From assembly GCF_009708215.1 (NCBI RefSeq), contig NZ_CP046175.1, positions 2,356,001 through 2,420,000 of the forward strand: a stretch of 64,000 bases of DNA. Reading direction: 5' to 3'. Source of the stretch: Occultella kanbiaonis. Its GTDB lineage: Bacteria > Actinomycetota > Actinomycetes > Actinomycetales > Beutenbergiaceae. A program made the translations under genes and the position numbers. Shown one piece after another: positions 22,916-30,904 of this stretch. The notes beneath the pieces were generated by a model that worked only from the letters and a program-made list of their open reading frames with translations, did no database searches and was not told the origin of the DNA. Position 1 is the stretch's first letter. Each line of letters begins with the position of its first letter.

Positions 22916-23611
22916 ATGACGACCATGCAGAGCACCCGCGCCCACGCCCGCTCGGGCGCCGTGGTGCTCGTGCTCGGCGTGCTGCTCACCCTGGTGGGCT
23001 GCGCCGAACCGGCACCCGGGCCGGCGGGGGCGCAGACCACGCCCGGCGGGGAGGTCTCCGGCGGCGCGACCGGCCCGGCCACCGTGCCGCCCGGGCTGCT
23101 CGAGTGCGACGACGCCAGCAAGGACGCGGGCGCCGAGCCGGCGCCGCAGGTCCTGCACCGGTTCGACCACGGCGTCCCGGACGGCTTCACCGAGAGCGGC
23201 GGCTACACGCAGATCTCCTCCCCGGAGGGTGACTACACCGCCGACTACCTGGTGCCGACCGCGTCGGGCGTCGGCAACCTCAACGTCCTCGCGGTGGTCT
23301 ACTACGCCGAGCTCGCGCTCGGACCGGTGACGAGCGACTGCGGGCAGCTCGACCGCAAGCTGGTGCTCGCCCGGCTCGACGTCGTGAACGCCGAGGCCGG
23401 CGCCGAACTCCTCGGGGAGTACGCCTGGGTGGAGGTCGGCGGGCTTCCGGCCGTCCGGTACGACGCGTGGTACCCGAGCCATGGCTTCACCGTCCGCACG
23501 TACGCCGTCTACGGGGAGAGCGAGCTCGTGACGTTCGGCTGCCAGTGGGTGGAGGCGGAGTCGGTCATCACGGCCGGCTGCGACGAGCTGATCGCCTCCG
23601 CATCCTTCTGA
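22916..23611 (+). CDS. Lipoprotein of unknown function, divergent paralogue 1 of 5
   Basis: This 231-aa exported lipoprotein has a TLVGC lipobox near residue 30 and then a Pro/Gly/Ala-rich linker. It shares the skeleton of the four following genes: a GLLEC start to the folded domain and a conserved Cys in a DCGQL turn. A GLPAVRYD strand follows, then an FGCQW motif and a final Cys about 12 residues on. It lacks the YDYHGYW segment of its relatives and is the most diverged copy. It is separated from copies 2-5 by 125 bp. No homology to a family of known function was recognised. It could be a surface or cell-wall protein. Confidence 0.75.
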   Translation: MTTMQSTRAHARSGAVVLVLGVLLTLVGCAEPAPGPAGAQTTPGGEVSGGATGPATVPPGLLECDDASKDAGAEPAPQVLHRFDHGVPDGFTESGGYTQISSPEGDYTADYLVPTASGVGNLNVLAVVYYAELALGPVTSDCGQLDRKLVLARLDVVNAEAGAELLGEYAWVEVGGLPAVRYDAWYPSHGFTVRTYAVYGESELVTFGCQWVEAESVITAGCDELIASASF

Positions 23612-23724
23612 CGGGTCCGCGCCGGCCGCAGCCGGGACCGACATGGCCGGCTGGGCGGGGTGCGTCCCGGCGCCGTGGGCAGTGCTGCCCGCCCGCGGCT
23701 CCGGGCGCTCCCACCTGTGTGTGC

Positions 23725-23730
23725 TAGACA
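23725..23730 (+). promoter_or_regulatory. Possible -10 element of the lipoprotein operon
   Basis: TAGACA preceded by TGC (an extended -10 shape) ends 6 nt before the GTG at 23737. The last position is A rather than T, so this is weaker than the other leaderless-type sites. Confidence 0.35.
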
Positions 23731-23736
23731 AGCCAT

Positions 23737-24408
23737 GTGATGCGCAGTGGATGGCGGGTGGCGCTCGTGGCCACGCTCGCGACGGTGGCCCTGGCCGCCT
23801 GTGGACCGGGAGCTGACGAGCCCTCGGCGGACGATCCGACGACCCCGGCCGACGCGAGCGGCGACGCGACCGACACGCCCTCGCCGCCCGGCGGGTTCCT
23901 CGAGTGCGGCGACCCGGATGCGGACAAGGTGGTCGAGCTCGCCGACGTCGACCTCACCACCGCCACCTGGTCGACGCCGACCGGGTTCCAGGAGACCTTC
24001 ATCTACCACGAGGAGAACCCGGTCGACGAGGTGTTCTCGACCTGGACCGCGGAGCCGACCGCGGACGTCGACATCCTCAACATCGTGAACGTGGTCATCT
24101 ATGACGGCGTCGACTGGGGCGAGCAGGCGGGGGAGTGCGGCACCCTGCCCGTCGACGTGATCACCGACCAGCAGGCCGGCTACACGGAGGAGATCGGTGC
24201 CGTGCCGATCACCGAAGCGGAGGTGACCACCGTCGCCGGATTCCCCGCCGTCGAGCAGTACATCGACCTGCCCGACTACGACTACCACGGCTACTGGCTC
24301 TTCTCCCAGGATCAGCTGCTGCACGCCTACTGCCAGTGGACCAACGAGCAGGAGCTCGTCGAGGCCGCCTGTGCCGAACTGATCCCGTCGATCCAGGTCG
24401 GCCAGTGA
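23737..24408 (+). CDS. Lipoprotein of unknown function, paralogue 2 of 5
   Basis: This 223-aa lipoprotein has a TVALAAC lipobox, a short Asp/Pro/Thr-rich linker and one compact domain of about 180 residues. Landmarks shared with copies 4 and 5 are GFLEC and LADVDLTTATWSTPTGF, an NPVDE turn and VVIYDGVDWGE. A GECG cysteine, AGFPAVEQ and YDYHGYWLFS then lead to LLHAYCQWT and a last Cys in AACAEL. Four conserved cysteines suggest two disulfides. It is the first gene of a four-gene coupled operon, overlapping copy 3 by GTGA. The start could be GTG 23737 or ATG 23740. Function unknown. Confidence 0.78.
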   Translation: MMRSGWRVALVATLATVALAACGPGADEPSADDPTTPADASGDATDTPSPPGGFLECGDPDADKVVELADVDLTTATWSTPTGFQETFIYHEENPVDEVFSTWTAEPTADVDILNIVNVVIYDGVDWGEQAGECGTLPVDVITDQQAGYTEEIGAVPITEAEVTTVAGFPAVEQYIDLPDYDYHGYWLFSQDQLLHAYCQWTNEQELVEAACAELIPSIQVGQ

Positions 24409-25121
24409 GCGGCGTGCCCACGTCGGCGTGGCAGCGGGCGCTCACCGCGGGTTTGGGCGCCGGCCTGCTGCTCACCGGACTCGCCGCCTGCGCGCCGGGC
24501 GACCCCGAGGGCACCGGGGTGCCCACCGGTACCGGGACGACCACGTTCCCGGGCGGCACGGGGGGATCCGGTGGCGAGACGCCGTCGGGCGCGGGCGGAC
24601 TGTTGGAGTGCGGGCAGGAGGTCAAGGACTCCCTCGGCGACGTGGACCTGGAGGGCGTCACCTGGACCACCCCGGCGGACTTCCATGAGAGTGACGACTT
24701 CGTCTCCGTCAACGACTACGAGGAACAGAACGTCGAACTCTGGGTGGCCTCCTACGAAGGGCCGGAGGCCACGGCCGCGTCGGCGATCGCGGTGACGTTC
24801 TACCCGGAGGTCGCGTGGGGGGACCTGGTCGTCGGCGGCTGCGCCCAGATCCCGATCGAGGCAGCGCTGGCCCGGGTCGCCGAGTACTGGGAGGTTGCGG
24901 GCACCACCGATGTGCCGGTCGGTGAGCCTGAGATCGTCCGGATCGGTGGGCAGCCGGCGATCGCACACGACTTCACGTTCGAGGGCACCCAGGCGCACGG
25001 CTGGTGGCTCTACTCGAACACCCAGCTGCTGCACCTGCAGTGTCAGTGGGTCTCGGAGGCAGAACGGCCCGGCCTCGAGACGGGCTGCGACCAGTTCCTC
25101 GAGTCGGTGGTGATCCCGTGA
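24405..25121 (+). CDS. Lipoprotein of unknown function, paralogue 3 of 5
   Basis: This 238-aa lipoprotein has a GLAAC lipobox and a Gly/Thr-rich linker. The folded domain starts at GLLECGQE, where the LADVDL helix is reduced to LGDVDLEGVTW. It keeps the GGCAQIPIEAALARV segment corresponding to the second cysteine, a GQPAIAHD strand, and HGWWLYSNTQLLHLQCQW. It is intermediate in divergence. The GTG start overlaps the stop of copy 2 and its stop overlaps the GTG of copy 4. Unequal divergence argues for old duplications rather than a recent tandem expansion. Confidence 0.78.
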   Translation: MSGVPTSAWQRALTAGLGAGLLLTGLAACAPGDPEGTGVPTGTGTTTFPGGTGGSGGETPSGAGGLLECGQEVKDSLGDVDLEGVTWTTPADFHESDDFVSVNDYEEQNVELWVASYEGPEATAASAIAVTFYPEVAWGDLVVGGCAQIPIEAALARVAEYWEVAGTTDVPVGEPEIVRIGGQPAIAHDFTFEGTQAHGWWLYSNTQLLHLQCQWVSEAERPGLETGCDQFLESVVIP

Positions 25122-25807
25122 CGGCCGGACTCTGGCGGCGACTGGGAGTGCTGCTCGCGGGCGCCGTGCTCCTTGCGGGTTGCACCACGCCCACCGACGG
25201 CGCGGGGGACCCGGGCGGCGCGGACCGCCCCACCGGCGGCGGCTCGATGAACGGGACACCCACCGCCCAGCCGAGCGCGCCCGCCGGCTTCCTCGAGTGC
25301 CCCGACGCTGCGAGCGACAAGGACCTGCAGCTGGCCGATGTGGACCTGACCACGGCCACCTGGGCGACCCCGACCGGGTGGGCCGATGCTAGCGGCTACG
25401 TCGAGGACAACCCGCTGGAGGAGATCCTGGCGAACTGGGTCGGTGAGCCGGTCGACGATCCGCTACCGCGGCTGAACGTCGGCGCCGTGGTGATCTACGG
25501 CGGCCTCGACTGGACCGACCTGGCCGACGAGTGCGGCCGGGTCCCGATCACCGCGATCGAGGCCCAGCTCGACCGGTACCGCGAACAGATCGGGGCCGAG
25601 CCGCTCAGTGAGGTCGAGCGGATCACCATCGCCGGTCTGCCGGCCCTGCACCAGGACATCCGGCTCCCGTCCTACGACTACACCGGCTACTGGGTGTTCT
25701 CCGAGAACCAGCTGCTGCACGCCTACTGCCAGTGGACCGCCGAGGAGTACCGGGGCCCGATCGAGGACGGTTGCCTGCAGATCGTCGAGTCGCTGACGGT
25801 CAGCTGA
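25118..25807 (+). CDS. Lipoprotein of unknown function, paralogue 4 of 5
   Basis: This 229-aa lipoprotein has a VLLAGC lipobox and a short Gly-rich linker. It has the full family pattern: GFLECPDA, LADVDLTTATWATPTGW, DNPLEE, VVIYGGLDWTD, DECGRVPITAIEAQLDRYREQIGAEPL, then YDYTGYWVFSENQLLHAYCQW. It is closest to copy 5 (the DRYREQIGAEPL versus SYREQIDAEPL stretch), so these two share the most recent duplication. GTGA overlap upstream and TGATG overlap downstream. Confidence 0.78.
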   Translation: MTAGLWRRLGVLLAGAVLLAGCTTPTDGAGDPGGADRPTGGGSMNGTPTAQPSAPAGFLECPDAASDKDLQLADVDLTTATWATPTGWADASGYVEDNPLEEILANWVGEPVDDPLPRLNVGAVVIYGGLDWTDLADECGRVPITAIEAQLDRYREQIGAEPLSEVERITIAGLPALHQDIRLPSYDYTGYWVFSENQLLHAYCQWTAEEYRGPIEDGCLQIVESLTVS

Positions 25808-26499
25808 TGGGCCACCGGATGCGGCCCGCGTGGCGGGCGACGGCGGTGGCTGCCGTGGCGCTGGCGGTAGCCCTCGTGGCCGGGTGCGACCGGGCGGGCC
25901 CGGCGCCCGGACCCGACGGCCCCACCGGCGCGGGCGGCGGGACCGGTGCGACACCTACGGAGCCGAGGACCGTGCCGCCAGGATTCCTCGAGTGCAGCGA
26001 CAACCCGAACCCGAAGGAGCTGCAGCTCGCCGACGTGGACCTGGCCACGGCCACCTGGTCCACCCCGTCGGGCTTCGAGGTCGTCACGACCTACCACGAG
26101 GACAACCCGGTCGAGACGATCGAGAGCACCTGGTACGCGGAACCGACGAGTCCGCCGTTGCCCACGCTGAACGTGCTGAACGTGGTGCTCTACTCCGGTC
26201 TCGACTGGGGCGACGTGGCCGACGACTGTGGCCGGGTACCACTGTCCGCGATCGAGACCCGGCTCGCCTCCTATCGCGAACAGATCGACGCCGAGCCCCT
26301 CACCGACGCCAGCATGACGACAGTCGCCGGGCTGCCCGCCCTCGAGCAGGACATCGGGCTGGCCTCCTACGACTACCACGGCTACTGGCTGTTCTCCGAG
26401 ACGCAGCTGCTGCACGTCTACTGTCAGTGGACCTCCGGCAACCGGGACGTGGTCGAGGCCGGGTGCGGCCCCCTGGTGGACAGCGTCCAGGTGGGTTGA
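25807..26499 (+). CDS. Lipoprotein of unknown function, paralogue 5 of 5
   Basis: This 230-aa lipoprotein has an ALVAGC lipobox and the same folded domain as copy 4: GFLECSDN, LADVDLATATWSTPSGF, NPVET, VVLYSGLDWGD, DDCGRVPLSAIETRL, LPALEQD, YDYHGYWLFSETQLLHVYCQW and a terminal AGCGPL. The ATG overlaps the previous stop by one base (TGATG), completing a run of four coupled genes. A start here follows directly from the overlap; the open frame upstream is antisense-free but belongs to copy 4. Confidence 0.78.
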   Translation: MGHRMRPAWRATAVAAVALAVALVAGCDRAGPAPGPDGPTGAGGGTGATPTEPRTVPPGFLECSDNPNPKELQLADVDLATATWSTPSGFEVVTTYHEDNPVETIESTWYAEPTSPPLPTLNVLNVVLYSGLDWGDVADDCGRVPLSAIETRLASYREQIDAEPLTDASMTTVAGLPALEQDIGLASYDYHGYWLFSETQLLHVYCQWTSGNRDVVEAGCGPLVDSVQVG

Positions 26500-26605
26500 C
26501 CCCCGCGCGGACCCGACCGGGTGAGGACTAGCATGCGATGCGAGCGGACCGACTGCCGCCGGCATCCCGCCGGTGCCAGGGCACCGCAGAGAGCAGGTCC
26601 GCCGG

Positions 26606-27034
26606 ATGATCCGCTTGCTGATCCGACTCGCCTTCTTCCTCGGGGCGGCCGCCGTCGGGCTCGCCATCGCCGTGCTGGTCATCGACGACCTGACTATCAC
26701 CCCGGTCTCGTTCATCGCCGTGGTCGTGGTGTTCGCGGTGATCCAGTCCGTGCTCACGCCGTTCATCTCGACGGTCGCGAGGAACGCCGCGCCGGTGCTG
26801 ATCGGTGCCGCCGGACTCGTCAGCACCTTCGCCGGACTCCTGGTCAGCTCGCTGGTGTTCGGTGACAACTTCCAGATCACCGGCGGGGTGGGTTCCTGGC
26901 TCATCACGTCCGTGGTGGTCTGGCTCCTGACGATGATCGCGACCGTGCTCCTGCCGGTCATCTTCGTCAAGCGCAAGGTGGCCGACGCCCGCTCCGGCGA
27001 TGGCGGCTCGAGCAGGAAGACCAAGGCGAAGTAG
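26606..27034 (+). CDS. Four-helix membrane protein, phage-holin-4-like
   Basis: This 142-aa protein has four predicted transmembrane helices filling residues 5-125 and a basic tail (KRKVADARSGDGG, ending in KTKAK). The helix spacing and length resemble the small membrane proteins grouped as phage holin family 4-type in actinobacterial annotation; there is no prophage context, and a lytic role is not implied. ATG 26606 follows AGAGCAGG. A TAGCAT hexamer at 26529-26534 may be its promoter. It is convergent with the large flippase-like gene, the two stops being almost adjacent. Confidence 0.6.
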   Translation: MIRLLIRLAFFLGAAAVGLAIAVLVIDDLTITPVSFIAVVVVFAVIQSVLTPFISTVARNAAPVLIGAAGLVSTFAGLLVSSLVFGDNFQITGGVGSWLITSVVVWLLTMIATVLLPVIFVKRKVADARSGDGGSSRKTKAK

Positions 27035-27035
27035 T

Positions 27036-29483
27036 TCAGACGTCGCCACGCCGTCGGAGCCAGCCAAGGGCCGGGCCTCCGTAGGCGGGCGGCAGGTAGA
27101 ACGTGGCGATCCGGAACACGAGGGCCGTGGACAACGCCGTCGCCTCCTCGACGCCGGCGGCGACCAGGGCGGCGGTGAGCGCGGCCTCGGCCACCCCGAT
27201 GCCTCCCGGCACGGGCATCAGCCCGGCGAAAAGGGCGACCACACACTGGATCAGGATGAGCTCGGTGAGCGGCAGCTCCTGACCGAAGGCCCGCAGGGAC
27301 AGCCACAGCACGACGGCGAGGAGCGTCTGGGCGACGACGTTGCCGACGAGCATCAGGGCCAGGTTCTTCGGCGAGCGGAGCACCTGCAGGCTCTCGTGGG
27401 TCTCCGCGAACCGGGCCCGGAGGAATCGGCGCACGGGCGGGATCGCCCAGGCGATCGCGATCGCCGCGACCACGCCGAGGGCGATCAGTGCCAGCGGCAG
27501 GTCGATCTCCAGGCCTCCCGAGGGCAGGGTGAGCGAGACCAGGCCGGTCGCAGCCAGCACGACCAGCATGATCGCCTGGGTCACGATGCCGCTGGCGCCG
27601 TCGATCGCCCCAACGGTCACCGCGGTGGTCGAGGGCAGGCCGGCGCGCTGGAAGAAGCGCACGATGAGGGCGACGCGGGCTGCCACGCTCGGCACCACCA
27701 GCCCCATGAACTGGATGGCGTACTGGAGCGCGAGCACAGGCATGAACCGCAACGGGCGAGGCGACGCGCCGATGGTGGACATCGCCGAGCCAACCTGCAC
27801 CAGCGGTGTCACCAGGATCGCCGCGATCACCCAGCCGGGTATGGCCTCGCTGAGCTCGGCGATGAGGTTGTCCAGCCCGATGCCGCTGATCGCCCCGACG
27901 ATGACGTAGGCGAGCAGGACCACCACGACCACGGTCAGCACCTTGCCGAGGCTGAGCCGGCGCAGCTGTGCGAGCTTCGGCGGCTCCACACCGGCGGCCT
28001 CGCTGGCCATCGCGCGCAACGCGCCGAGGTCGAGCGCGTGATCGCGGACCTGCTTGCGGGTGGTGCGACCCAGCAGCCCCGGCTGCAACAGCGGTAGCAC
28101 CTCCGCGAGCCGCTCCGCGCCGAGTGCGGCCGACGCCGCCGCCACGGCGCGTTCTGGCCCGAGCACCAGGGCCGTCGCGATCAGGAGCCCGGCGTTGTCC
28201 GCCGCTCGGAGGAACGGGGTAGGGCTGATCCGGGCCTGGCTCAGGTCGGCCAGGGCGGCACTGCCATCGGCGCGCACCACCAGCGCGGAAGGCCGGAGCG
28301 AGCCATGTGAGAGCCCGATCTCGTGCAGGCGGGCGACGGCGGCCCAATAGCCCGCCACCAGGGCCTCGGGCTCACCGTCCTCACTGGCGCCCGTGTTCGC
28401 GAACGGACTGGTGTCGGCCCGCACCACGAGGAGGGCGTCCCGGTCGCCCGCGAGACCCGCGGCGACGATCGGCTGTACCGGCACCCCGGACCGTTCGGCA
28501 AGCAGGGTCGCGAAGGCCTCGTGCTGCACCTGTCCGAGCCGGGAGACGCGCGCGGACGGCTCCCGGTCGCGGTACCACAGTGAGGTGCCGACGGCCGTCA
28601 CGAACTGGCTGTCCCAGGCATCGCGACCGTAGACGCGCACCAACAGCTCCGCGCCGTCCGCGGCGACGCCGGTCACGAGGAGCTGCCCCCGCTCGTTCAT
28701 GGCCAGGTACCGCAGGTCGCCGGCATCGACCCCGATCTCCTCGAGGGCCCGCCCTACCTCGGCGAGAGTGAGCCTGCCGCCGGGTGATCCGGCGATCAGG
28801 TGGACCACGGCCGCGGCGACCCAGCCCAGGGCAACACCGGTGAGGCTGCCCCAGGGACCGGTGATGCCGGTGGCAACGGCGGCGACGGCGCCGGAGATCA
28901 CCAGAGCGCGGCCGATCCGGCGTATCGGTGCGACCACCTGCGGCGCCGTGACGGTGACGACGGCGGTCGTCACGGCGAGCACCAGGCCCGGGTACGTGGC
29001 ACCGGCGGCTGACCACGGCACGAGCGCGTCCGTCACGTCGGCCGCGGAGCCGACCGTCAGCCCCACCACGACCGCACCCGCACCCGCTGTGACGGCGGCC
29101 CCGACCTGGTCACGGACGAGGTGCCAGCGACCGCGGGCGATCGCGACCGAGACGAGCAGGACCGCCCACATCATCAGCAGGGTGAGGAGGGCCTGCCAGA
29201 TCCAGGACCCGAACCAGGCGGAGTCGGAAAAGGACTCGAGCAGCCGGACATCCGTGCTCGCGGGGCGCGCGAACGCCCACACCAGGAGCAGGACGAGCGC
29301 GGACAGGCCCAGCAGCACCGCGTCCGTCGGACGGCGGTCCCGCGGTGCCCGGGGTGCGCCGGCGAACCACCGGCTCGCCCGGCCCGACCGGCCCACCTCG
29401 CCGGCCGGCACGGTGGCCGCACCCACGTCGGGGAGCGGATCAGCGTCCGGATCGCTCGCTGCCGCGCGGTGCTCGGTGACCAT
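27036..29483 (-). CDS. Membrane fusion: pseudokinase-like domain plus LPG-synthase/flippase-type transmembrane domain
   Basis: This 815-aa protein has about six helices in residues 55-235, then a soluble region (240-510), then an eight-helix region (515-800). The last region resembles the TIGR00374/UPF0104 lysylphosphatidylglycerol synthase-type flippase domain, including PVPGGIGVAEAALTAAL near the end. The soluble region has a protein-kinase or aminoglycoside-phosphotransferase shape with its catalytic loop as HGSLRPSALVV (393-403) and a later LADLSQA. Here the catalytic Asp (HGD) is Ser, the following Asn is Ala, and DFG is DLS. The kinase-like domain is therefore probably catalytically dead and regulatory. 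ATG 29483 is chosen because the frame before it is low-complexity and lacks hydrophobic character. It may transport a lipid or lipid-linked intermediate; substrate unknown. Confidence 0.78.
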   Translation of the reverse strand: MVTEHRAAASDPDADPLPDVGAATVPAGEVGRSGRASRWFAGAPRAPRDRRPTDAVLLGLSALVLLLVWAFARPASTDVRLLESFSDSAWFGSWIWQALLTLLMMWAVLLVSVAIARGRWHLVRDQVGAAVTAGAGAVVVGLTVGSAADVTDALVPWSAAGATYPGLVLAVTTAVVTVTAPQVVAPIRRIGRALVISGAVAAVATGITGPWGSLTGVALGWVAAAVVHLIAGSPGGRLTLAEVGRALEEIGVDAGDLRYLAMNERGQLLVTGVAADGAELLVRVYGRDAWDSQFVTAVGTSLWYRDREPSARVSRLGQVQHEAFATLLAERSGVPVQPIVAAGLAGDRDALLVVRADTSPFANTGASEDGEPEALVAGYWAAVARLHEIGLSHGSLRPSALVVRADGSAALADLSQARISPTPFLRAADNAGLLIATALVLGPERAVAAASAALGAERLAEVLPLLQPGLLGRTTRKQVRDHALDLGALRAMASEAAGVEPPKLAQLRRLSLGKVLTVVVVVLLAYVIVGAISGIGLDNLIAELSEAIPGWVIAAILVTPLVQVGSAMSTIGASPRPLRFMPVLALQYAIQFMGLVVPSVAARVALIVRFFQRAGLPSTTAVTVGAIDGASGIVTQAIMLVVLAATGLVSLTLPSGGLEIDLPLALIALGVVAAIAIAWAIPPVRRFLRARFAETHESLQVLRSPKNLALMLVGNVVAQTLLAVVLWLSLRAFGQELPLTELILIQCVVALFAGLMPVPGGIGVAEAALTAALVAAGVEEATALSTALVFRIATFYLPPAYGGPALGWLRRRGDV

Positions 29484-29593
29484 CTGGTGCCCATCTGTGC
29501 TTCGGGTGGTCCGCACATCGTGGCAGCGCACCGTTCCCGGGGCCACCACCCAGTTCGGATGGTTCTGGTCCGGTCGTCCGGATCCGGGCCCGG

Positions 29594-29905
29594 TCAGCCC
29601 AACCAGAGCACGTCGAGCGAACCGACGGCGGGCCTCAGCACCAGCACCAGGGCCAGCGCCGCAACGGCGACCGCCGCCCAACGCCAGCGGGTTCCACGTG
29701 GGCTCGCGATGGCCAGGCCGAGGGACACCGGCACGGCGATCAACAGAGCCGCCAGGAGCATCGCCAGAAGCAAGGTGCCGGCTCCCCAGCCCGCAGCGGA
29801 GACGACCGCCGGCAGGATCGAGATCGCGGTGACGAGCGAGCCACCTGCGCCCACGGCGAGACCGGCGAGCGACCGGACCCGGTCGCCTCGGGCCGGCTCA
29901 GCCAC
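29594..29905 (-). CDS. Small hydrophobic membrane protein
   Basis: This 103-aa protein has three predicted transmembrane helices and a basic N-terminus (ARGDRVRS). No family recognised. The GTG start lies within the last codons of the upstream beta-lactamase gene, an 8-nt overlap, so it is probably translated from the same message. Being coupled to the lactamase it might assist it, but nothing in the sequence shows this. Confidence 0.55.
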   Translation of the reverse strand: MAEPARGDRVRSLAGLAVGAGGSLVTAISILPAVVSAAGWGAGTLLLAMLLAALLIAVPVSLGLAIASPRGTRWRWAAVAVAALALVLVLRPAVGSLDVLWLG

Positions 29906-30830
29906 GGGTCAGCTCGCTCATGATGATGCGGGTCGCCTCGGCGACGACCTCGTTATCGTTGACCGCGGCCGGGTCGTCGGTGCGGGTCAGGATCACCAGC
30001 GTGACCGGGTCGGGACCGCCGGTCCAGAGCACGCCGGCGTCGTTGACGACGCCGTAGCTGCCCGCACCGGTCTTGTCCGCCAGTTCGACGTCACCGTCCA
30101 GGCCCGCCCTGATCCGTGCGGCCGAGGTCGTGTTGCGGAGCATCCAGTCCCGCAGTCGCGCGCCCGCCAGCGCGCCGGCCCGGTCCTCGAGCAGCAGCGC
30201 CCGGTACAGCAGTGCGATGTCCGAGGGGGTGGAGGTGTCGCGCAGGTCGCCCGGGGTCGCCTCGTTGAGTTCCGGCTCCCAACGGTCCAGCCTGGTGTTC
30301 GCCGCGCCGAGGTCCGCGGCGAAGGTGGTGATCGCCTCCGGACCACCGAGCTCGGCCAACAGCAGGTTCCCCGCCGTGTTGTCGCTGAACCGCAGCGCCG
30401 CATCGGCGAGCGCCGTCGGGCTCATCGCCCACGTGGTGGTCGCCGAGGTGACCGGTGAGTCCTCGACCAGGTCCGCCGGTCCGAACGGGATCGGCTCGGC
30501 CCAGTAGGCGTCGTCATAGGCCCGCTCGCGCAGGAGCGCGGCCACGGCAAGGACCTTGAACAGGGAACACATCGGGAACGCCTCCTCGGCCCGGTGATCC
30601 ACGCGAGCGGCCGCGCTGATCCCGACGGCGCCGATCCGGACGCCGGACTCCTCCTCGAGCCTGACGAGTGCGTCGTGACCCGGGGCGGTCGGCTCGGAGC
30701 GGGCCGGCGAGGGACCGGCGCACGCAGTGAGAGCCGCGCTGCCGAACAGGCCGACGGAGGCGGCGGTGGCCGAACCCCAACGGAGCAGGGCGCGGCGGCT
30801 GGGTGCGGTGAGGTCGGTATCGGTGCTCAT
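29898..30830 (-). CDS. Class A beta-lactamase, Tat-exported lipoprotein
   Basis: This 310-aa enzyme of the serine beta-lactamase class A type would hydrolyse beta-lactam rings outside the cytoplasmic membrane. All catalytic motifs are present: S89-x-x-K92 (CSLFK), S149-D-N (FSDNTAG), the omega-loop E185 in WEPELNE, and K253-T-G. The N-terminus has a twin-arginine signal (SRRALLRWG) followed by a hydrophobic stretch and an LTAC lipobox with Cys37, so it is probably a Tat-exported lipoprotein. ATG 30830 gives the best signal; an upstream in-frame ATG near 30839 is possible. A LysR gene is divergent across a 74-bp gap with a T-N11-A dyad, an AmpR-like layout. Confidence 0.92.
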   Translation of the reverse strand: MSTDTDLTAPSRRALLRWGSATAASVGLFGSAALTACAGPSPARSEPTAPGHDALVRLEEESGVRIGAVGISAAARVDHRAEEAFPMCSLFKVLAVAALLRERAYDDAYWAEPIPFGPADLVEDSPVTSATTTWAMSPTALADAALRFSDNTAGNLLLAELGGPEAITTFAADLGAANTRLDRWEPELNEATPGDLRDTSTPSDIALLYRALLLEDRAGALAGARLRDWMLRNTTSAARIRAGLDGDVELADKTGAGSYGVVNDAGVLWTGGPDPVTLVILTRTDDPAAVNDNEVVAEATRIIMSELTRG

Positions 30831-30886
30831 GGCAGAGAGCATCGGTGCCGAGCAACCATGCAGTCCAAGCACTGAAGGTCGCCATT

Positions 30887-30903
30887 GATGCTAATTTCGC
30901 ATC
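30887..30903. promoter_or_regulatory. LysR-type T-N11-A operator between bla and lysR
   Basis: GATGC and GCATC are perfect arms around TAATTTC, with the T-N11-A core of LysR-family sites. TAATTT (30892-30897) inside it is a -10 hexamer ending 7 nt before the lysR ATG. Binding could thus repress lysR while activating bla, whose start lies about 60 bp away on the other strand. Confidence 0.68.
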
Positions 30904-30904
30904 T

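Noticed and set aside
26606-27034. Prophage holin indicating a phage region
   Set aside because: No other phage genes nearby; the four-helix family is commonly chromosomal in Actinobacteria.
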